The position numbers were made by a program, and so were the translations under genes. The notes beneath the pieces were generated by a model. That model had not been told where the DNA came from. It did no database searches and was given only the letters and a program-made list of their open reading frames with translations. Below, piece by piece: positions 59,843 through 64,000 of a DNA stretch of 64,000 nucleotides. Position 1 is the stretch's first letter. Each line of letters starts with the position of its first letter. The stretch is from CAVXEH01 sp963805305 (GTDB lineage: Bacteria > Chloroflexota > Limnocylindria > QHBO01): contig CAWDTM010000002.1 in assembly GCA_963805305.1 (NCBI GenBank), forward strand, positions 124,001 through 188,000, read 5' to 3'.

Positions 59843-59856
59843 GGCCCGAAAGGGCC
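59843..59856 (+). terminator. GAAA-tetraloop hairpin after mrp
   Basis: GGCCC, GAAA, GGGCC: 5 bp closed by a GNRA tetraloop, 10 bp after the mrp stop. A second GGGGC/GCCCC pair follows (59863-59880). Weak, no T-run. Confidence 0.45.
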
Positions 59857-59891
59857 ACCCGCGGGGCATGGTCGCGCCCCACGGCGCCCTC

Positions 59892-59897
59892 TAGAAT
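59892..59897 (+). promoter_or_regulatory. -10 element of the phosphoesterase gene
   Basis: TAGAAT ends 6 nt before the ATG at 59904; leaderless arrangement. Confidence 0.6.
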
Positions 59898-59903
59898 CGG
59901 CCC

Positions 59904-60644
59904 ATGCGCGTAGCTGTCATCGCCGACGTCCATGCCAACCTCCCGGCGCTCCGCGCCGTCCTCGACGACGTGGCCGCCATCGGCTGCGATGCCATGTGGT
60001 GCGTCGGCGACCTCGTGGGACGGGGACCCCATCCCAACCAGGTCGTCGATCTCGTGCGCCAGCTGGAGATCCCGGCTGTGCAGGGCAACTGGGACGAGGC
60101 GGTCGGCATGTCGCGCGAACACCCGGGCAGCATCTGGGCCACGCCGGAGGCAGAAGCATCCGGGCGCGCCTCGGTGGATTGGACGGTGGCCACGCTCGAG
60201 GAGGACCATCGGGCCTGGCTTCGCCAGCTGCCGACCACGCTGCGCATGGGAGTCGACGGGCGCAGCGTCCTCCTCTTCCACGGGACGCCGCTCAAGCAGA
60301 ACGAGTACCTCTGGGCGGATCGGCCGTCCCGAACCTATGCCCGAATCGGCTCGGATGAGGGCGACGACCTCTTCTGCTTCGGCCACACCCACGAGACCGT
60401 CCACAAGCTGGTGGGCCAAGCGCATTTCGTGGCCTGCGGCTCGGTGGGCTGCGGCGCCCACGCGCGCGCACGATACGCCGTGATCTACCTGGGGCAGCCG
60501 GATCTTGCCGTGGGCTTCCGCTCGGTGGACTACGACTCCACCAGCGTCGCGGCGGACCTGGCGGCGGCCGGTCTGCCCATCGATCTCCTCCGGATGCCGC
60601 CGGTCGCCCATCCGATCGAGCCGGGGACCGCCGAAGAGGACTGA
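59904..60644 (+). CDS. Calcineurin-like metallophosphoesterase (YfcE/MJ0936-type)
   Basis: 246 residues. Metal-site blocks in order: IADVHANL (D-x-H), CVGDLVGRGP, VQGNWDEAV (GNxD), LLFHGTP, FGHTHETV (GHTH) and a final strand region. These enzymes hydrolyse phosphodiesters such as 2',3'-cyclic nucleotides; the substrate is not predictable. The C-terminal 35 residues are an extra tail. Ends 7 bp from the convergent permease gene. Confidence 0.88.
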   Translation: MRVAVIADVHANLPALRAVLDDVAAIGCDAMWCVGDLVGRGPHPNQVVDLVRQLEIPAVQGNWDEAVGMSREHPGSIWATPEAEASGRASVDWTVATLEEDHRAWLRQLPTTLRMGVDGRSVLLFHGTPLKQNEYLWADRPSRTYARIGSDEGDDLFCFGHTHETVHKLVGQAHFVACGSVGCGAHARARYAVIYLGQPDLAVGFRSVDYDSTSVAADLAAAGLPIDLLRMPPVAHPIEPGTAEED

Positions 60645-60651
60645 CCCCGGT

Positions 60652-61716
60652 TCAGCCGCCCTGCGCCTCGCGCTCGTACGGCTGCCCGTCGGCGGCGGGT
60701 GGAATGCTGCGGCCGACCACGCCGGCCAGCACGATGATCGTCACGATGTAGGGCAGGGCGCTGAAGACCTGCTCGGGCACCGCGCCCAGGAACGCGCCGA
60801 GGTCGCCGGTCGGCGGGTTGAGGCGGATGGCAACGCCCAGGGTGCTCGCGACGCCGAACACGAGCGCGGCGCCGAACGCCCCGATGGGAGTCCATCGGCC
60901 GAAGATCAGCGCGGCGAGGGCAATGAACCCGCGACCGTTCGTCATGCCGCCCTGGAAGGCGCTGCCGTAGTCAAGGGTGAACCAGGCGCCCGCCAGGCCG
61001 GCCAGCAGGCCACCCAGCAGGACGTTGCGGTACCGGAGGCGGATGACGTCCACGCCCAGGGTCTCGGCGGCGCGCGGGTGCTCGCCCACGGCGCGGGTTC
61101 GGAGGCCCCAGCGCGACCGGTAGAGCAGCACCTGCAGGATGACGACCAGGATCAGCATGATGAGCGTCACCGGGCCGTGGTCGAGGAGGACCGACAGGAT
61201 CCAGCCCACGACCGGGATGTCGGCGATCCCCGACGGAACGGCAACCTCGCTGAAGCTGCCGGCGCTCAGCGGCGGGTTCTGGCTGATGAGCAGGTTCAGG
61301 TAGCCGGTAACGCCCAGGGCAACGATGTTGATGATCGTCCCGGAGATGATCTGGTCGGCACGCACCGTGATCGACAGCCAGGCGTGCAGCGCTGACACGA
61401 GGACGCCCGCCGCCAGGGCGGCGAGGAAGCCGACGAGGAGCGGGCCGGTGATGCCCAGTGGCCCGGGTGTGCTGGTGGTGCCGCCGTTCACGATGGCGGC
61501 CACGTACCAGCCTGTGAAGGCGGCGAACAGCATCATCCCCTCGATGCCGATGTTCACGACACCGGAGCGCTCGTTCATGAAGCCGCACAGCGCACCGAGC
61601 GCGATGGGCGTGGAGAGGGTGATGATCAGCGGGCCATTGCTGATGATCACCTGCACCAGGTAGCCAATGAACGCCAGGACGAGCCCGAGGACGGGAATGG
61701 AGAGGATGAAGTCCAT
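60652..61716 (-). CDS. Nucleoside-type ABC transporter permease (second subunit)
   Basis: 354 residues, about nine hydrophobic helices, BPD_transp_2 family. LCGFMNERSGVVNIGIEGMMLFAAF is the family signature region (split here: NERSGVVNIG, IEGMML), with RAVGEHPRAAETLGVDV the cytoplasmic coupling loop (EHPRAAE). It pairs with the permease 12 bp upstream, as in RbsC-like YufP/YufQ or BmpDEFG nucleoside importers. Confidence 0.88.
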   Translation of the reverse strand: MDFILSIPVLGLVLAFIGYLVQVIISNGPLIITLSTPIALGALCGFMNERSGVVNIGIEGMMLFAAFTGWYVAAIVNGGTTSTPGPLGITGPLLVGFLAALAAGVLVSALHAWLSITVRADQIISGTIINIVALGVTGYLNLLISQNPPLSAGSFSEVAVPSGIADIPVVGWILSVLLDHGPVTLIMLILVVILQVLLYRSRWGLRTRAVGEHPRAAETLGVDVIRLRYRNVLLGGLLAGLAGAWFTLDYGSAFQGGMTNGRGFIALAALIFGRWTPIGAFGAALVFGVASTLGVAIRLNPPTGDLGAFLGAVPEQVFSALPYIVTIIVLAGVVGRSIPPAADGQPYEREAQGG

Positions 61717-61728
61717 GCTGATCGTCTC

Positions 61729-62850
61729 CTACGGCGTCGTCTGCCCGCCGTAGGAGCGGGTCACGGTCTGGAGCTCATCGGGGACCGCGCCCTCGGCGGC
61801 ACGGATCCGGAAGATGTAGCGCACGAGGAGCTCGGCGGTGAGGAAGAAGAGGATGGCGCCCTGCAGGACGTCCACCATCTGGACCGGGATGCCGGCCTGG
61901 ATCTGCATCAGGCCCGCCCCGGCGCGCATGGCGCCCAGCAGGATGCCGGCGAACAGGATCCCGACCGGATGCGAGCGGCCCAGCAGGGCGACGGTGATCC
62001 CGTCGAACCCGACATTCGTCGAGTAGCCCGCGGGCATGTAGTGGGTCAGCCCCAGGATCTCGCCGGCTCCCGCCACGCCGGCGAGCAGGCCGCAGAGGGT
62101 CATGGTCATCACGATCAGCATCCGCGGGCGCATCCCGGCATACCGGGCCGCGTCGGGGCTCGCGCCCACCGTGCGGATCTCGAAGCCGAGCGTGGACCGG
62201 TACAGGAGCCACCAGGCGATCGGAACCGCGATGAACGCCAGCAGCACGCCGATGTGGCCGTTGTGGCCGATGAGCACCGGCAGCCCCGCGTTCTGGACGT
62301 CGGGCGATCGCGCGAAGGTGGCTCCGGCGGCGCGCAGCGGACCGACGATCACGTACGAGACGGTCTGGAGCGCGACGTAGTTGAGCATGATCGTGGTCAC
62401 GACCTCGTGGGCGCCGGTGTACGCCTTGAGGACGCCCGGGAGCGCGCCGTACAGGGCTCCGGCCACCAGCCCGGCGCCCAGCGCCGCGGGGATGGCAATG
62501 AGCGGGGAGGCATGTGCCAGGCCGGCTCCGACCGCCGCCGCCGCCAGGCCGCCCATGAGGAACTGGCCCTGCCCGCCGATGTTGAAGAGGCCGGCCTTGA
62601 AGCCGATGCCGACCGCCAGGCCCGCCAGGATCAGGGGGGTGGCATCGACGAGCGTGCTGACGAGCGAGTCGAACGAGCTGAAGGCTCCCTGCAGCAATGC
62701 CCAGTACGCCTCGAGCGGCAGGAGGACGTTGAAGCCGCCCAGGAGTGGCGAGGAGGCGATCATGATGATCGCGCCAAGGATCAGCGCCAGGAAGATGGCG
62801 AGGGCGGGAACGGCCGCGACCCGGGTCATGCCCTGGATGCTGGCCCTCAT
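61729..62850 (-). CDS. Nucleoside-type ABC transporter permease (first subunit)
   Basis: 373 residues from ATG 62850, overlapping the ATPase stop by 4 bp; ATG 62829 is an alternative. About nine helices with LAVGIGFKAGLFNIGGQGQ (KAGLFNIGGQG motif), the coupling loop TVGASPDAARYAGM and GFDGITVALLGRSHP. BPD_transp_2 family; forms the membrane heterodimer with the gene at 60652. Confidence 0.88.
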   Translation of the reverse strand: MRASIQGMTRVAAVPALAIFLALILGAIIMIASSPLLGGFNVLLPLEAYWALLQGAFSSFDSLVSTLVDATPLILAGLAVGIGFKAGLFNIGGQGQFLMGGLAAAAVGAGLAHASPLIAIPAALGAGLVAGALYGALPGVLKAYTGAHEVVTTIMLNYVALQTVSYVIVGPLRAAGATFARSPDVQNAGLPVLIGHNGHIGVLLAFIAVPIAWWLLYRSTLGFEIRTVGASPDAARYAGMRPRMLIVMTMTLCGLLAGVAGAGEILGLTHYMPAGYSTNVGFDGITVALLGRSHPVGILFAGILLGAMRAGAGLMQIQAGIPVQMVDVLQGAILFFLTAELLVRYIFRIRAAEGAVPDELQTVTRSYGGQTTP

Positions 62851-64000
62851 GCCGCGCCCTCCCGTCCGCCGGTCGCCATCAGGAGGCCCACCTCTTCGCG
62901 CGTCGCGGTTCGGCCGTCCAGGATCGCCACGAGCTTGCCGCGGTACATGACGCCGATCCGGTCTGCCAGCTCGAGCACCTCGTCGAGCTCCGCGGAGACG
63001 AGGAGGATGGCCGTGCCGTCGTCGCGCTTCTCGATCGTCCGGCGATGGATGAACTCGATCGAACCGACGTCCAGCCCGCGGGTCGGCTGATCCAGGATGA
63101 GGACCTTCAGGTCGCCGCTGAACTCGCGCGCGACGATCACCTTCTGCTGGTTCCCTCCGGAGAGTGTTCCGGCACGGACCGTCGCCGACGGGGTCCGGAC
63201 GTCGAACTCACCAATTGCCTGCTCGGCATGCTCGCGGATCGCTTCTTCGTTGCGGACCATGCCCCGGGCGTAGGGCGGGTTGTAGTAGTCGGTCAGGACC
63301 AGGTTGTCGGTGAGGGGGAAGGTGAGCACCAGCCCGAACCGGTGCCGGTCCGCGGGAACGAAGCCGAGCTTCATGTTGTGGAGCGCGCGCGCGCTGAGGC
63401 CGGTGACTTCGTTCCCTTCCATCGTGACCCGCCCGCTCGTCGGATGGCGCAGCCCGGTCAGCGATTCCACGAGCTCGTCCTGTCCGTTGCCCGCCACGCC
63501 GGCGATCCCGAAGATCTCACCCGCCCGGACCTCGAAGCTCACGCCGTGGAGCACCTCGTGGCCGCGGTCGTCCTTGGCATGGAGCTCCTCGATCACGAGG
63601 GTCGGCTCGGCAGGGTGACTCTCGCCCCGGTCCACGGTGAGCTGCACCTCGCGGCCGACCATCATTTCGGCGAGGTCGTCCTCGTCCGTCTCAGCCGGCT
63701 TCCGCTGGCCCACCACCTTGCCACGGCGAATGACGGTGATCCGGTCCGCGATCTCGAGGACCTCGTAGAGCTTGTGACTGATGAAGATGATGCTGGTCCC
63801 CTCCGCCGTGAGCCGACGCAGGACGGTGAAGATCTCGCGCGTCTCCTGGGGGGTGAGCACGGCGGTCGGCTCGTCCAGGACGAGGATGTCTGCGCTGCGG
63901 TAGAGCGCCTTGAGAATCTCGACGCGCTGCTGCCAGCCCACCGAGAGGGTTCCGACGCGGGCGTCCGGATCAATTTCCGTCCCGAAGAAGCGGCCCAGCT
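62847..64000 (-). CDS. Nucleoside-type ABC transporter ATP-binding protein (5' end outside window)
   Basis: A double ATPase like RbsA/YufO/NupO; 384 codons are present and the frame stays open to the window end. The first domain is cut after Walker A: its signature LSVGWQQR, Walker B ILVLDEP and H-loop ISHKL are seen. The second domain has a degenerate Walker A (GVAGNGQDELVES), signature LSGGNQQKV and ILDQPTRGLD. The binding lipoprotein gene (BmpA-like) is expected further upstream. Likely substrate: nucleosides, in keeping with the deaminase, deoC and apt. Confidence 0.92.
   Translation of the reverse strand, partial: LGRFFGTEIDPDARVGTLSVGWQQRVEILKALYRSADILVLDEPTAVLTPQETREIFTVLRRLTAEGTSIIFISHKLYEVLEIADRITVIRRGKVVGQRKPAETDEDDLAEMMVGREVQLTVDRGESHPAEPTLVIEELHAKDDRGHEVLHGVSFEVRAGEIFGIAGVAGNGQDELVESLTGLRHPTSGRVTMEGNEVTGLSARALHNMKLGFVPADRHRFGLVLTFPLTDNLVLTDYYNPPYARGMVRNEEAIREHAEQAIGEFDVRTPSATVRAGTLSGGNQQKVIVAREFSGDLKVLILDQPTRGLDVGSIEFIHRRTIEKRDDGTAILLVSAELDEVLELADRIGVMYRGKLVAILDGRTATREEVGLLMATGGREGAA

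Overview
The window is 64 kb of dense, very GC-rich (by eye about 70 %) bacterial chromosome. Almost every base is coding, many genes overlap by 1-8 bp, and I see no tRNA, rRNA, insertion sequence, prophage or CRISPR array. Gene content (two-domain-free mannose-1-P guanylyltransferase, bifunctional PGI/PMI, nickel superoxide dismutase with its SodX peptidase, stand-alone AccABCD genes, lipoprotein-type BtuF and LytR proteins, a CGNR regulator, a deoC-aldehyde dehydrogenase pair) suggests a heterotrophic, aerobic, monoderm-like high-GC lineage. My best guess is an uncultured Chloroflexota (Limnocylindria/Ellin6529-like), with Actinomycetota as the alternative. This assignment is inference.

Layout. 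1-9.9 kb (+): end of apt, a GNAT, ahcY-metK (activated methyl cycle), a helical protein, proC, and a mannose/glucose-phosphate block (manC, DUF374 acyltransferase, phosphomannomutase, PGI/PMI), then a SWIM zinc-finger protein. 9.9-13.1 kb (+): a cobalamin riboswitch and btuFCD. 13.2-15.5 kb (-): AI-2E-family permease and trpS. 15.6-26.6 kb (+): birA coupled to an ECF sigma factor, then a ten-gene acetyl-CoA carboxylase/fatty-acid operon (accD accA accB-like fabD accC fabZ fabF accB fabH fabG) headed by a small membrane protein. One of its two BCCP genes lacks the biotin lysine. 26.6-28 kb (+): sodN, sodX and an SRPBCC gene in one unbroken frame with sodX. 28-36.5 kb: two ECF sigma operons, a small membrane protein, deoC, a DsbA-like protein, ogt and an aldehyde dehydrogenase followed by a truncated ALDH pseudoenzyme. 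36.5-40.3 kb (-): a three-gene Mg2+/metal operon (soluble MgtE sensor module, divergent NRAMP, CorA) with a long leader. 40.4-41.5 kb: a divergent CGNR regulator and two tiny genes around an AT-rich promoter region with repeated GTTAC sites. 41.5-47.9 kb (+): polX, a membrane protein, and a two-gene operon of a TPR protein and a 957-residue methyltransferase-like protein with a possible nuclease-like C-terminus. 47.9-54.8 kb: csoR, PIG-L deacetylase, an ABC exporter, an ECF sigma operon, a DUF255 thioredoxin-domain protein and a 55-residue gene. 54.8-64 kb: yjbQ, a LytR-CpsA-Psr lipoprotein, a zinc-ribbon protein, adenosine deaminase-like protein, a second PIG-L, Mrp, a phosphoesterase, and (-) a nucleoside-type ABC importer cut by the window end.

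How it fits together. ahcY/metK recycle methyl donors; birA, the acc genes and fab genes make and elongate malonyl units (no acyl carrier protein gene is in the cluster); the mannose block supplies GDP-mannose and activated hexoses; the ABC importer, deaminase, apt and deoC-ALDH form a nucleoside salvage/catabolic theme; SodN/SodX, CsoR, the Mg operon and BtuFCD handle metals and oxidative stress.

A recurring expression signal runs through the window: a TANNNT hexamer ends 6-10 nt before the start codon of about 15 genes, which points to leaderless mRNAs. Several hairpins without T-tracts close transcription units. No stretch longer than 300 bases lacks a gene; the longest gaps are the riboswitch leader (9918-10174) and the Mg-operon leader (40110-40385).
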